Part shown: positions 26,711 through 36,213 of the stretch, in pieces
How positions within the stretch are numbered: the stretch's first letter is position 1
Layout: each line of letters begins with the position of its first letter
Origin: Kineosporia sp. NBRC 101731
GTDB lineage: Bacteria > Actinomycetota > Actinomycetes > Actinomycetales > Kineosporiaceae
Assembly: GCF_030269305.1 (NCBI RefSeq)
Contig: NZ_BSTC01000003.1
Location: 434,001 to 498,000 of the forward strand
Direction of reading: 5' to 3'
DNA length: 64,000 bases
Program-made: the position numbers and the translations under genes
Notes under the pieces: generated by a model
Told to the model about the DNA's origin: nothing
Database searches by the model: none
What the model saw: only the letters and a program-made list of their open reading frames with translations

Positions 26711-27934
26711 TCATTCCAGGCCAGTCGAACTCATGATGATTTCGTCGGCCTGACGGGTGGTGGTCAGTGGCCGGGCGACCGGTGTGGGGGCCCGGCGGAA
26801 GGCCAGGGCGGTCACCGCGGTGCTGGGCGCGAGGCCGGTGAGGTGGATCGGTGAGTCGGGGTCGAGAGGCCCGAAGGTCAGGTCGCGGCCCCGGAAACGC
26901 TGCGAGCTCCCGGCCTGGGAGAGCGTGGCCCAGCCGCGCGGGCGCCGATCGAGAGTGATCCTGAGGAACCAGTTCCCGGAGTCCTGGGAGCCGAAGGGTG
27001 GGTACTGGCCCGCCGTCAGGAAGTCGCACAGGGGCTCACGTTCGAACCCCGCCGTCCAGCGGTCGGCCGCCTGCCCGGAGGTCACCCGGGCCCAGAACGC
27101 GTCCGGCACCTGCTGCGCGAGCAGACGCAGCCAGTGCCGGGAATCGCGCAGGGCCAGCGCGTAGGCGAGGTCGAAGGCGGCGCCACCGTCGAGATCGGTC
27201 TGCTCGCGCTGCTCGGCACCCTGGACCGCCTGCCATCGGGAGTCGAGATTGATGCCGCTGGAACGGGATCCGCGCACGCCCCGGGGCATCCGGCCGGGGG
27301 CCGGGAAGCGCCTGATCAAAGGCGCGACGAACAGGACGGGGATGCGCAGCAGGGCCGCCGGGGTGAGCCGCACCCGGCCGTGGGACGGGGAGGGGCTCTC
27401 GTGCGAGTGGTGCACCCCGCCGGTGAGCAGGCCGTCCGGAACCGGGGCACCCGGCCAGGTCTCGAGCCAGGTGGTGTCGCGGCGCGGTGGAGCGTCGATC
27501 CAGTTGCTGTGGCTGTAGAAGTCTTGCACCGCATGCAGTCCGATACCGATGAGATGCCGTGCGGCGGCTACATCGTCGTGCTTCCCGGCCTCGGCCAGGC
27601 CGATCCGGGTGCCGCCGAGGAGGCGGCGCCAGATCTCCTCGAGCTCGTCGCTTCCGGCCAGGTCGTCGAAGTGAATCTTGTCGAGCGACTGCTTGAGGCG
27701 GCGGGCCGCGGCCCAGCGGCGCGGACCACCGTGGGCCACCCAGATCGGGTGGTAGCTGTACAGGTCCACGCCGAGGGTCGCCCAGGACGTCTCGTCGGCC
27801 GCGGCCGGGCCCCAGCCCTCCTCGTCGCAGGCCTGCCGGGTCAGGTCGCGGTGATGCCAGCGGGCCTGGCCGACCGGGGCCAGCGGGTCTTCACTGCCGA
27901 AGAGCAGGGTGAAGGCCATCAGACCCGGGATCAT
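26711..27934 (-). CDS. HET-C/zinc-dependent phospholipase C-like protein
   Basis: 407 residues. The signature AVQDFYSHSNWI with upstream HLIGIGLH and downstream GGVHHSHESPSPSHG supplies several histidines and acidic residues typical of the HET-C/phospholipase-C-like fold. It would hydrolyse a phosphoester or phospholipid if active. After about residue 290 a beta-rich region follows (NWFLRITLDRRPRGW, LDPDSPIHLTGLAP). No signal peptide is seen, so it is either cytoplasmic or exported by a non-Sec route. ATG 27934 has GGAGG 9 bases upstream. Confidence 0.75.
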   Translation of the reverse strand: MIPGLMAFTLLFGSEDPLAPVGQARWHHRDLTRQACDEEGWGPAAADETSWATLGVDLYSYHPIWVAHGGPRRWAAARRLKQSLDKIHFDDLAGSDELEEIWRRLLGGTRIGLAEAGKHDDVAAARHLIGIGLHAVQDFYSHSNWIDAPPRRDTTWLETWPGAPVPDGLLTGGVHHSHESPSPSHGRVRLTPAALLRIPVLFVAPLIRRFPAPGRMPRGVRGSRSSGINLDSRWQAVQGAEQREQTDLDGGAAFDLAYALALRDSRHWLRLLAQQVPDAFWARVTSGQAADRWTAGFEREPLCDFLTAGQYPPFGSQDSGNWFLRITLDRRPRGWATLSQAGSSQRFRGRDLTFGPLDPDSPIHLTGLAPSTAVTALAFRRAPTPVARPLTTTRQADEIIMSSTGLE

Positions 27935-28016
27935 CCGAAGACCTCCATCGCCGGTTGTCGCGGGTCCAAGTATCCCGCACCTGGCCGCTCTCCTCAGAGC
28001 TGTTCGTGCCCGCGCC

Positions 28017-28724
28017 TCAGGATCCGGCCCGGAACACCGGGCTGCCGACGGTCACCGGGCCCGGGGCGACGACCGAGCCGTAGACGCCGAGGCAGGTGTC
28101 GCGGTGCCGGGCGACGGCCTTCAGGACCTCGGGGGAGCGGTGGCCCGTGGCGGGGTCGATGTTGATGACGACGCACCGCTTGTCGCGGCGGTCCACCCGC
28201 ATGGTCATCCCGCCCACACGCAGGGTGGCGCCGACCCAGGCGTCCTCGGGGAACGCATCGTCACCGATCGGCTCGACGACGAGGTTCGGACGGAAGCGCA
28301 GCACGTCGGCCGGGGTGCCGGCCAGGGTACCGATCTCCGTGACGGTGCGGGTCGAGACCAGGGACAGCGGCATGCTGTCGAACGCGCCCCGGTCGAGCTT
28401 CATCACCTGGGCGCCGAGCTCCTGGGCGAGCTCGGGGGAGGTGATCTCCAACTCGGCGTCGGTGGGGGTGCGCACCAGCACGGCCGACCGGTCCGGGCGG
28501 GTGGGATCCACCCAGCGCGGTCGGTAGGCGTTCAGGTCGTTGCGCTGACGCAGGGTCAGCCAGGGGAAGCCGTTGCGTTCCAGGTCGGGCCGTACGAAGG
28601 CCCACCGCCGGTCGCCGGGCAGGCCGTTCCAGGAGACGTCGGCCGACTCCAGCGGCTCGGCCGCCATCGACTTGACCGGGTACCGGAGGATCGCCGCGAC
28701 CCGTCCCACCAGTTCGTCGTGCAT
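28017..28724 (-). CDS. MOSC-domain protein (mARC/YcbX-like N-terminal barrel)
   Basis: 235 residues with the MOSC N-terminal barrel (LRYPVKSMAAEPLESADV, GLPGDRRWAFV) and C-terminal MOSC domain (FRPNLVVE, WVGATLRVGG, KRCVVINIDP). The cysteine in KRCVVI is the expected molybdenum-cofactor ligand. Such proteins reduce N-hydroxylated compounds or move sulfur. AAGGGG lies before the ATG. Separated from the upstream HET-C-like gene, so probably monocistronic. Confidence 0.9.
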   Translation of the reverse strand: MHDELVGRVAAILRYPVKSMAAEPLESADVSWNGLPGDRRWAFVRPDLERNGFPWLTLRQRNDLNAYRPRWVDPTRPDRSAVLVRTPTDAELEITSPELAQELGAQVMKLDRGAFDSMPLSLVSTRTVTEIGTLAGTPADVLRFRPNLVVEPIGDDAFPEDAWVGATLRVGGMTMRVDRRDKRCVVINIDPATGHRSPEVLKAVARHRDTCLGVYGSVVAPGPVTVGSPVFRAGS

Positions 28725-29251
28725 CCGGGCACCCCTTCTTCCGTCGGAGGGGCGCCCTTGTTCCGGTCGGGTGTGGACGGAGCGTGGCGAACCGAGGTCC
28801 GTCGCAGCGCCTCTCCGTCTGCAGGAGAGGTCAGAATCTCATGGACCGGTTCTGGGTCATCGGGACATCCGACCGGGTGATTCGTCACCTGTGGGTCTTA
28901 TGTGAGAAACGAGATCCGCAGATGGCCGGTGCAGTGCCGATGCTCGATAGAACTGGACATGCAACCACTCTCGATCGCGGGGGTCCGAGTTCGTTCGCAG
29001 GAAAGAGATTCCGGCCGTCAACATTAAGCGGCTGCTAAGGCGAAGGTAATCCTGCGCCCGAGAGCGTCACGCGTCGTCACGGGTCGATGGCATTCGGTGA
29101 AAATTGCGAGAGTTTGCCAAGTTTGCAGATGAGTTGGGTACGGTGGCGGACGAAGGTGCTGAAGGAAAGCTCTGTGTTTTTGCGTAGGTAGAGGAACGTC
29201 GAGGGGCAGGCTCCCGTAGCGGGAGCGGCAGGACGTTCCGGGGGGAGACCG
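28725..29251. other. 527-bp divergent intergenic region, promoter and leader of the FN3/MoxR operon
   Basis: Between the minus-strand MOSC gene and the first gene of the large plus-strand operon. The last 250 bp are less GC-rich and probably hold the operon promoter. A two-stage hairpin at 29193-29239 lies directly before the ribosome site. No coding sequence is supported. Confidence 0.65.
29193..29239 (+). promoter_or_regulatory. Two-stage hairpin in the leader of the FN3/MoxR operon
   Basis: Outer arms GGAACGTC (29193-29200) and GACGTTCC (29232-29239) enclose inner arms GCTCCCG and CGGGAGC with a 3-base loop. The GGGGGGAG ribosome site follows immediately and the GTG start is at 29252. The fold could regulate translation or transcription. 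It does not match a riboswitch class I know. Confidence 0.55.
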
Positions 29252-31822
29252 GTGAACTGGGGTTGGCGCCTGCCGTTGCAGAAACGGCAGGGAGTTGGAC
29301 TTGCTGCGTGCGTCGCGGTTTTCGCGCTCGTACTGGGTACCGGGCTGCTCGGTGCCCAGGCGACCGGTGCGGTCGTGCGCCTGCAGGACGGTGGCGCCTG
29401 GCTGGCCAACGTCGCGCAGGGCTCGGTCACCTGGGTGAACGGGTATGCCGGGCAGGCCGGCAAGACGGTCCCGGTCGGGTCGCTGAGCTCGCCGTTCAAG
29501 GTCGTGCAGCGGCCGGACGGTGCCTATGCGGTGGATGAGCAGGGCAACGCCACGCTGATCGACGGGGCGCAGCTCAAGGCCACCGACGCGCCCAGCCCCC
29601 TGTCCAGCGGTGTCGACATCGTGGCCAACAGCGCCGCCACCTGGCTGATCGACTCGAAGAAGAACCAGGTCCAGCGCCTCGACCCCGACACCCTCGAGCC
29701 GTCGGGGAAGGCCGTCGCGATCAAGGGCGTGACCCAGGCCGTCATCGACAACGAGGGCTACCTCTGGGCCGCGATCCCCTCCGAGGGCGTCGTGGTGCGG
29801 ATCTGGGACGACGAGAGCGGCCGCACCGAGGTGGGCCGCCCGGGCGAGAACCTGACCGTCGCCGCCGACGAGCAGGGTGAGCACGTCGTGGCTGTGAACA
29901 CCACGGCCGGATCCACCTTCTCCCTGCACGGCGATGATCCCGCCCGCTCCTTCCCGGCGCTGCCCGCAGGCTCGGGCACCGACGGTCTTCAGGTGGACGT
30001 CGATCACGACGGGAGCCTCCTGATCGGCCTGGACGGGCGCGCCGTGGTGGTGCCGGCCGACGGGGAGGGCCGCGCCGTGAGCCTGCCCTCGGGCACGAAG
30101 GTCGACCAGGTCGACATCGTCGCGGGCGTCGGGTACGTCACCGACCGTGATTCCGGCAGCCTGGTGCGGGTCGACCTCGGCTCCGCCGCGGGCAAGACCA
30201 TCCCGAACGTCGGCGACAACGACCTCACCGACGTCGAGGCTCACGGAAACCTGCTGTATCTGAACGACTCCGGTGGTAATCAGGTCAAGGTCGTGAAGCC
30301 CGACGGTGTGATCGTGCCGATCGAGAAGTACCGGCCCGGGCAGGACCCGGCGCCCCAGTCCTCTCCCGCGAACACCTCCAGGCCCACCACTCCGACCGAT
30401 CCGCAGACGGCACCGACGGAGACCGAGGACACCCCGGCGGGTCAGCCCACGCGTACGCCCCGGCGGAACCAGGGCAACCCGGTGACGGGCAAGCCGTCCG
30501 CGGGTGACGAGACCCCGCAGGGTGACGAGACCCCGGCCGACGAACCCGAGGTCGAGAAGTCACCGACCCCGTCACCGACGCCGACCGAGGCCGAACCCGA
30601 GGCCCCCGGGGCGCCGGCCATCGCCACCCTCACGGCGGACGACGCCAAGGCCGAGCTCGAGTGGAGCGCCGCCGCCGACCGCGGCTCCGCGATCACCGGC
30701 TACGAGATCCTCGTCGACAACGCGCCCGTCGAGCAGGTCGGCGCCGACCAGCTGACCTACACGCTGACCGGGTTGACCAACGGCACGCGGTACGGCGTGC
30801 GGGTGCGGGCGCTGAGTGAGGTGGGGCAGGGCGATCTCTCCCGCATCAAGTACGTGACGCCCAGTGCCGACCTGCCCGGAGCGCCGCAGAGCGTGACGGC
30901 GGCACCGGGCGACGGTCAGATCGTCGTCACCTGGGGCGCCGCCGCGGACGGTCCGCGCAGCACCGTCCAGAACTACGTGGTCACCGTCACGGTGGTCGGC
31001 GGGGGCTCAACGACCACCGAGTCCAACGGCCTGCAGTCGACCGTGACCGAGCTGACCAACGGCACGCAGTACACGGTCACGGTGGCCGCCCGGTCGACGG
31101 GTGGCACCGGTGAGGCGGCAGCACCGGCCGACGGTCAGCCGGGTAGTGCGGGTACGCCGGCCGTGCCGTCGGGCAAGCCGGGCACCATCACGTTCAAGGC
31201 CCCGGTCAACGGCGACAAGCAGGTCACGGTCAGCTGGACCGCCGCGAACGCCGCCGGGAGCCCGATCACCGGGTACGAGGTGAGCGTCGACCAGGGCGCG
31301 GCGAAGACCGTGACCACCACCAGCTACACGGCTACTGGACTGACCAACGACGTCAACCACAACGTCCGGGTGCGGGCCGTGAACAAGAACGGTGCCGGGG
31401 ACTGGGTCTCGGGAACGGTGAAGCCGGTGACGCCGCGCAAGGCGTTCTACCAGTGCCAGTCGAACCAGGTCTCTGACATCTACATGCTCAACAAGACCAA
31501 CAACTGCAACAATGCCCAGGCTTCCCGGTGGAACACCGGGGTCGAGGTGTTCAAGGTGCCAACGGCGCAGCAGCCCGGCACCGTGCAGTGGATGCGCTGC
31601 CAGATGGTCACGGCCCGGGCTATCGTCCGCAAGCAGGCCAAGGCCTGCACGGGCGATTGGACGAGCAACGCCGGAGTGGCCTTCTGGGCCTGGACTTCCG
31701 CGCACGCCGGGGCCACTCAGATCGTCGAGTACCACTACTCCAACGGTGGCTACTACTACGCGCCCGTCGGCAAGTCCGCACCGTCCGGTTTCGCCAAGAC
31801 CGGCGTGAACTTCTGGGTCTGA
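29252..31822 (+). CDS. Membrane-anchored propeller/fibronectin type III surface protein
   Basis: 856 residues. A hydrophobic helix near residues 14-36 anchors or exports it. Residues 40-365 form repeating short strands (AWLANVAQGSVTWVNG, DGLQVDVDHDGSLLIGL) resembling a beta-propeller. A Pro/Thr/Glu-rich linker (370-450) follows, then three FN3 domains (about 450-537, 539-635, 642-725) and a C-terminal cysteine-containing domain (QCQSNQVSDIYMLNKTNNCN). GTG start behind a GGGGGGAG site and the 29193-29239 hairpin. It heads the operon with MoxR, DUF58, transglutaminase-like and kinase genes, so it is probably the extracellular component of that system. Confidence 0.82.
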   Translation: MNWGWRLPLQKRQGVGLAACVAVFALVLGTGLLGAQATGAVVRLQDGGAWLANVAQGSVTWVNGYAGQAGKTVPVGSLSSPFKVVQRPDGAYAVDEQGNATLIDGAQLKATDAPSPLSSGVDIVANSAATWLIDSKKNQVQRLDPDTLEPSGKAVAIKGVTQAVIDNEGYLWAAIPSEGVVVRIWDDESGRTEVGRPGENLTVAADEQGEHVVAVNTTAGSTFSLHGDDPARSFPALPAGSGTDGLQVDVDHDGSLLIGLDGRAVVVPADGEGRAVSLPSGTKVDQVDIVAGVGYVTDRDSGSLVRVDLGSAAGKTIPNVGDNDLTDVEAHGNLLYLNDSGGNQVKVVKPDGVIVPIEKYRPGQDPAPQSSPANTSRPTTPTDPQTAPTETEDTPAGQPTRTPRRNQGNPVTGKPSAGDETPQGDETPADEPEVEKSPTPSPTPTEAEPEAPGAPAIATLTADDAKAELEWSAAADRGSAITGYEILVDNAPVEQVGADQLTYTLTGLTNGTRYGVRVRALSEVGQGDLSRIKYVTPSADLPGAPQSVTAAPGDGQIVVTWGAAADGPRSTVQNYVVTVTVVGGGSTTTESNGLQSTVTELTNGTQYTVTVAARSTGGTGEAAAPADGQPGSAGTPAVPSGKPGTITFKAPVNGDKQVTVSWTAANAAGSPITGYEVSVDQGAAKTVTTTSYTATGLTNDVNHNVRVRAVNKNGAGDWVSGTVKPVTPRKAFYQCQSNQVSDIYMLNKTNNCNNAQASRWNTGVEVFKVPTAQQPGTVQWMRCQMVTARAIVRKQAKACTGDWTSNAGVAFWAWTSAHAGATQIVEYHYSNGGYYYAPVGKSAPSGFAKTGVNFWV

Positions 31823-31877
31823 CCGCCCGCAGTCAGCCCGCCCCCTACGAGCCAGCCGAAACACAGGAGAGAGCACG

Positions 31878-32846
31878 ATGTCTGAACTTGCCGAGATCGC
31901 GGGAAAGATCCGGTCCAGCGTGGAGCGGGCCCTGCAGGGCAAGCCGGAGCAGGTGCGGCTGGCCGTGATCGCCCTGCTCAGCGAGGGGCACCTGCTGGTC
32001 GAGGACGTGCCCGGCGTCGGCAAGACCACGCTCGCCCGGGCGATGGCCGCGACCGTCGAAGGTCGCTGGCAGCGGGTGCAGTTCACCCCCGACCTGCTGC
32101 CCTCCGACGTCACCGGTATCACCGTGTACCACCAGCAGGCGCAGAAGTTCGAGTTCCGCCCGGGCCCGGTCTTCGCGAATATCGTGCTCGCCGACGAGAT
32201 CAACCGGGCCTCCCCGAAGACCCAGTCCGCCCTGCTCGAGGTGATGGAGGAGCGGCACGTCACGGTCGACGGTCGGCAGTACCCGGTGCCCCGTCCGTTC
32301 GTGGTGGTCGCCACCCAGAACCCGGTCGAGATGGACGGCACGTTCCGCCTGCCCGAGGCCCAGCTCGACCGCTTCATGATGCGGATCAGCATCGGCTACC
32401 CGCAGGCGGAGACCGAGTCGCAGATGCTGCGGCACGAGGCGAACGGCCCGACGGTCGAGTCGATCCGCCCCGTCGTCACCCTCGAGACCGTGCAGCAGAT
32501 GATCCAGCACATCACCCGGCTGCACGTCGCCGACGAGGTGCGCGACTACATCGTCGCCGTCACCGGGGCCACCCGGTCGCTGCCGGAGGCCCGGATCGGG
32601 GCGAGCCCGCGCGCCAGCCTCGCCCTGCTGCGGGCGTCCCGTACCTCGGCCGCCGTCGACGGGCGTGACTTCGTCACCGCCGACGACGTGAAGACCATGG
32701 CATCCGCTGTGCTTTCGCACCGGCTGATCCTCACCCCGCAGGCCGAGATGGCCGGCGTCACCCAGGCCGACCTCGTTGACCGGGTGATCAGCGGCCTGCC
32801 CACGCCGACCTCGCGGGCGGCAGGAGCGGGCAGCCGCCGGTGGTGA
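31878..32846 (+). CDS. MoxR-family AAA+ ATPase
   Basis: 322 residues with Walker A (EDVPGVGKTTLARAMA), Walker B (IVLADEINRASPKTQ), sensor 1 (FVVVATQNPVEMDGT) and arginine finger region typical of MoxR ATPases. These act as chaperones that load metal or assemble partner proteins, usually with DUF58/VWA proteins as here. AGGAGAG precedes the ATG. Overlaps the DUF58 gene by ATGA, so translation is coupled. Confidence 0.95.
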   Translation: MSELAEIAGKIRSSVERALQGKPEQVRLAVIALLSEGHLLVEDVPGVGKTTLARAMAATVEGRWQRVQFTPDLLPSDVTGITVYHQQAQKFEFRPGPVFANIVLADEINRASPKTQSALLEVMEERHVTVDGRQYPVPRPFVVVATQNPVEMDGTFRLPEAQLDRFMMRISIGYPQAETESQMLRHEANGPTVESIRPVVTLETVQQMIQHITRLHVADEVRDYIVAVTGATRSLPEARIGASPRASLALLRASRTSAAVDGRDFVTADDVKTMASAVLSHRLILTPQAEMAGVTQADLVDRVISGLPTPTSRAAGAGSRRW

Positions 32847-34030
32847 TGACTGATCCGGTGAGCCTGGGCAACCCGGAAACCGTTGACCTGGGCCGGATCC
32901 GGCTCAGTCCGGCCGGGCGCGCCCTGCTGGCCGTCGCGGGGGTGGGCCTGGTCGCCGGCTTCGCGCTCGGTTACCGCGAACTGATCGGGCTGGCCGGAGC
33001 GGCCGGGCTCCTCGTGCTGGTCGCGGTCGCCCAGGTGGTGCTGCGCGTGTCGGTCCGGGTCGAGCGCAGCATCTCGCCCCAGCGGGTCACCGTCGGCGAG
33101 ACGGCCATGGGCATGCTGCAGATCCACGTGCGCGGCCGGGGGCGTTCCATGCGCGCCACCGACACGGTCGGCGGCCGGGTGCACGAGATCCCGGTCCCGC
33201 CGGGCGGTGGCGACGTGCGGCGGGTGGTGTACGAACTCGACACCAGCCGCCGGGGCGTCTTCCCGGTCGGTCCGCTGCGGGTGCACCAGCACGACCTCAC
33301 CGACCTCGCCCACCGGCAGCGGGAGGTCGGCGACCTGCTGCAGCTGATCGTCCGTCCGGTCACCCATTCTTTGCGCCAGCCCGCCCAGGGGCGCTCGCGT
33401 GACCTCGAGGGTCCGCGCACCACGTCTGGTTCGGAGAGCGGCGTCACGTTCTCCGGCCTGCGCGAGTACGTGATGGGCGACGACCTGCGCATCATCCACT
33501 GGAAGGGACTGGCCCGCGGCGGGCCGCTGACCGTGCGCACGCACGTGGACAGCACCCGCAGCGACATCCTCGTCCTGCTCGACGACCGGGCCGACTCCTA
33601 CCGCACCGAGAACGATTTCGAGCAGGCCGTCTCGTTCGCGGCCTCGGTCGCGGCGATGGCCTTCGAGGCCGCGGTGACCGTGCGGGTGATACCCGTGAAC
33701 GGGCCCACCCTGGCCGGTTCCGCGGCCGCCGTCCTGGACGGGCTGGCGGGTATCGCGCTGATGCCCGCTGCTCCCGGTGGGCCGTCCCTGGCCGGTGTGG
33801 CGCAGCAGGGGTCGTTCCAGGGTGGTCGCAGTGCGGTCGCCGTGCTGGGACCGAACGCCGCGGGCGAACTCTCGTCCCTGGCCGCCCTTCGGCAGAGCTG
33901 GGGCACGGTGGTGGCCGCCGTCGTCGACCCGCGCCCCTCGCAGAGCCACCTGACCGACTCCGGCGTCTCTGTCATCGCCGAGGCGAGCGCCGCCGACCTG
34001 GCGCTGGCCTGGAACCGGAGATACGCATGA
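32843..34030 (+). CDS. DUF58 membrane protein
   Basis: 395 residues with two helices near residues 25-65 and the DUF58 signature DDLRIIHWKGLARGGPL (about residue 212); the C-terminal half resembles a degenerate VWA-like fold (SDILVLLDDRADS). DUF58 proteins partner MoxR ATPases. Start chosen at ATG 32843 because it overlaps the preceding stop (a GTG at 32840 is also possible). Its stop overlaps the next ATG. Confidence 0.9.
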   Translation: MMTDPVSLGNPETVDLGRIRLSPAGRALLAVAGVGLVAGFALGYRELIGLAGAAGLLVLVAVAQVVLRVSVRVERSISPQRVTVGETAMGMLQIHVRGRGRSMRATDTVGGRVHEIPVPPGGGDVRRVVYELDTSRRGVFPVGPLRVHQHDLTDLAHRQREVGDLLQLIVRPVTHSLRQPAQGRSRDLEGPRTTSGSESGVTFSGLREYVMGDDLRIIHWKGLARGGPLTVRTHVDSTRSDILVLLDDRADSYRTENDFEQAVSFAASVAAMAFEAAVTVRVIPVNGPTLAGSAAAVLDGLAGIALMPAAPGGPSLAGVAQQGSFQGGRSAVAVLGPNAAGELSSLAALRQSWGTVVAAVVDPRPSQSHLTDSGVSVIAEASAADLALAWNRRYA

Positions 34031-36213
34031 GCGCCCCGGTGCTCGACGCACCCACCCGCCGCGCTCCGGTGACGTCCCGGCCGGTACCCCGGCCCGCCAC
34101 GCCGCAACCGGCTCGTGACACCGCCGCCGGGCGTCGCCTCGTCCTCGGTCTCCTCACCGTCCTGGCCGCGTCCTGGGCCTGGTGGCGCATCTACCCGGCG
34201 GCCTGGCTGCCGGTGCCCGCCCTGGCGGGCGTGCTGCTCGGTGCGGGGGCGGTCGTGCTGGCCGATCAGGGGACGAGGTCTGCACCGGCCCTGCGCACCC
34301 CGGCCCGGGTGGTGGCCCTGGTTCTCCTGGCCTTCCTGGCCGGCCTGATCACCGCTCTCACCGTGGCGGTGCCCCGGGCGGCGAGCCCGGCCGCGGCCGT
34401 CACCGGGGTGAGCGACGCGATGACCGGGGGGCTGGCCCGCATCCTCACCACCACGCTGCCCGCACCCCCGGCCCCCGACCTGCTGCCGCAGTTCGCCGTG
34501 CTCTGCGCGCTGGCCGCGGCCGTGACGACGGCGATCGCCCGCAGCCGGGAAGGCCTGGTGCTCGCGGCCCCGGCCCTGTGCCTGCTGCTGACGGCCCTGG
34601 TCTGCGGCGTCGGGGGCGCCGGATCGCCGCTGCTGGTCAGCCTCCCGTTCGTGGTGGTGGCCGGCCTGCTGGTGCTGCCGCGTCTGCGGATCGTTCCGGT
34701 CCTGGTGACCGGCCTGGTGCTGGCCCTGGGCTGCGCGGGCGGGCTGGCCCTGGCCGACGCCGCGCGCGAGCCCCTCGACCCCCGGCACCTGACCGCGCCG
34801 CCCCTGCGGGCGCAGCAGCCGACCGCGCCGATGGACGAGATCGCCGGCTGGCTGCGGCATTCCCAGGACACGGCGTTCACCGCCACCGTCGATGCGGGCT
34901 GGCGCGAGAACCCGCAGCCCTGGCGCATCGCCTCCCTCGACACGTACGACGGCATCCGCTGGACCAGCAGCACCCCGGCCGTGCCGATCGGCTACGACCT
35001 GCCCGCCTCCTCGGCCGGGAACAGCACGGGCACGTCGCTGGTGAGCATCACCCCCGGCGATCTGGACGGCGTCTACGTGCCGGTGCCCGGTCGCCTGGAG
35101 CACCTGGCCCGGCCCGGCATGACCTACGACCTGACCGGCGAGACCCTCGTCGACCCGGACGGTGTGCACGGCGTCTACGACCAGACGGTGTCCCTGCCGG
35201 ACTTCACCGGGCTGGAGAAAGCCCCCGCCGGACGGGCCGTCTCGGGAGACCCCAGCCTGGCCTTGGACGGTTGCACCGACGACCGCATCCTGAACCTGGC
35301 CGAGACGGCCGCCACCGGCGCCGGGTCGAACGCCCACGCCCAGGCGCAGGCGCTGCAGACCTGGTTCCACGACACCCCGTCTCTGCGCCTGGACCCGGAG
35401 GCCGAGCCCGGTGACAGCTGCGCCCGGGTGCTGGAACTGCTCGACACCACCACCGGTGCGGGCAACGGCACCCCCGACCAGTTCGCGACCGCGTACGTGC
35501 TGATGGCCCGCAGCCTGGGTCTGCCGGCCCGGGTCGCGGTCGGGTTCGAGGCGGGCAAGGCCGATGACAGCGGCAAGGTCACGGTGAGCTTCGGCGACGC
35601 GACCGCCTGGCCGGAGATCTGGTTCGACGGGGCCGGCTGGGTGCCGTTCTCCGCGGTGCCCGAGCGCACCGGCTCGGCGCAGACCCAGCCGGAGGAGAAG
35701 CAGGAGACGAAGACGCCCGACAGCCCGCAGGACGCCTCGGACAGCGCGCAGCAGCAGGATCCGGTCCCGCCGCCGACGGCCCGCCCCGCCGACGGGTCCG
35801 GCCACGCCGTCCTGATCGTGGTCGGTGCGTCGGTGCTGGCCCTGATCGTGATGCTGCCCCTGGCCGGGCTCGCGCTCGGTCTGGCCCGCCGCCGGCGTCG
35901 GCGGGGGAGCGGTCCACTCGGGGCCTGGGCCGAACTGCTCGACCGGCTGGCCGATCTCGGCCATCCCTGTGCCGGGAAGACCTCGTCGGAGGTGCGGACG
36001 GTGCTCTCCGGCCTCACCTCGCGCAGCGACTCCGAGGCCCGGGCCCTGGCCGATCTGGTGGACACCGAGGTCTACGCCGGTCCCGAACGCCCGGCGGGCG
36101 GCCCGGACGCCTGGACGCTGTTGCGCAACATCGAGAAGGCGCTGGCCGGGAAGTCGTCGTGGTGGCGCCGCGTCCTGCACCGGATCGACCCCCGGCCCCG
36201 GAGGTGGGCATGA
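34027..36213 (+). CDS. Transglutaminase-like membrane protein lacking the catalytic Cys and His
   Basis: 728 residues, TgpA-like: an N-terminal block of several membrane helices (about 35-250), an outside transglutaminase-fold region, and a last helix near residue 600. The core is recognisable (PDQFATAYVLMARSLGLPAR, VAVGFEAG, AWPEIWFDGAGWVPF), but where active members have Cys (CEQFA) it has Pro (TPDQFA), and where they have DAHAW it has DATAW. Both catalytic residues are thus replaced, so peptidase or transamidase activity is unlikely and a structural or binding role is inferred. ATGA-coupled on both sides. Confidence 0.88.
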   Translation: MSAPVLDAPTRRAPVTSRPVPRPATPQPARDTAAGRRLVLGLLTVLAASWAWWRIYPAAWLPVPALAGVLLGAGAVVLADQGTRSAPALRTPARVVALVLLAFLAGLITALTVAVPRAASPAAAVTGVSDAMTGGLARILTTTLPAPPAPDLLPQFAVLCALAAAVTTAIARSREGLVLAAPALCLLLTALVCGVGGAGSPLLVSLPFVVVAGLLVLPRLRIVPVLVTGLVLALGCAGGLALADAAREPLDPRHLTAPPLRAQQPTAPMDEIAGWLRHSQDTAFTATVDAGWRENPQPWRIASLDTYDGIRWTSSTPAVPIGYDLPASSAGNSTGTSLVSITPGDLDGVYVPVPGRLEHLARPGMTYDLTGETLVDPDGVHGVYDQTVSLPDFTGLEKAPAGRAVSGDPSLALDGCTDDRILNLAETAATGAGSNAHAQAQALQTWFHDTPSLRLDPEAEPGDSCARVLELLDTTTGAGNGTPDQFATAYVLMARSLGLPARVAVGFEAGKADDSGKVTVSFGDATAWPEIWFDGAGWVPFSAVPERTGSAQTQPEEKQETKTPDSPQDASDSAQQQDPVPPPTARPADGSGHAVLIVVGASVLALIVMLPLAGLALGLARRRRRRGSGPLGAWAELLDRLADLGHPCAGKTSSEVRTVLSGLTSRSDSEARALADLVDTEVYAGPERPAGGPDAWTLLRNIEKALAGKSSWWRRVLHRIDPRPRRWA

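Noticed and set aside
29252-31822. Possible CRISPR or satellite from the repeats in this gene
   Set aside because: The repeated segments are protein-level FN3 repeats, not direct DNA repeats with spacers.
33598-36180. Long minus-strand open frame across the transglutaminase-like gene
   Set aside because: Antisense shadow rich in Arg/Gly/His with no domain; the plus-strand gene shows clear membrane and transglutaminase features.
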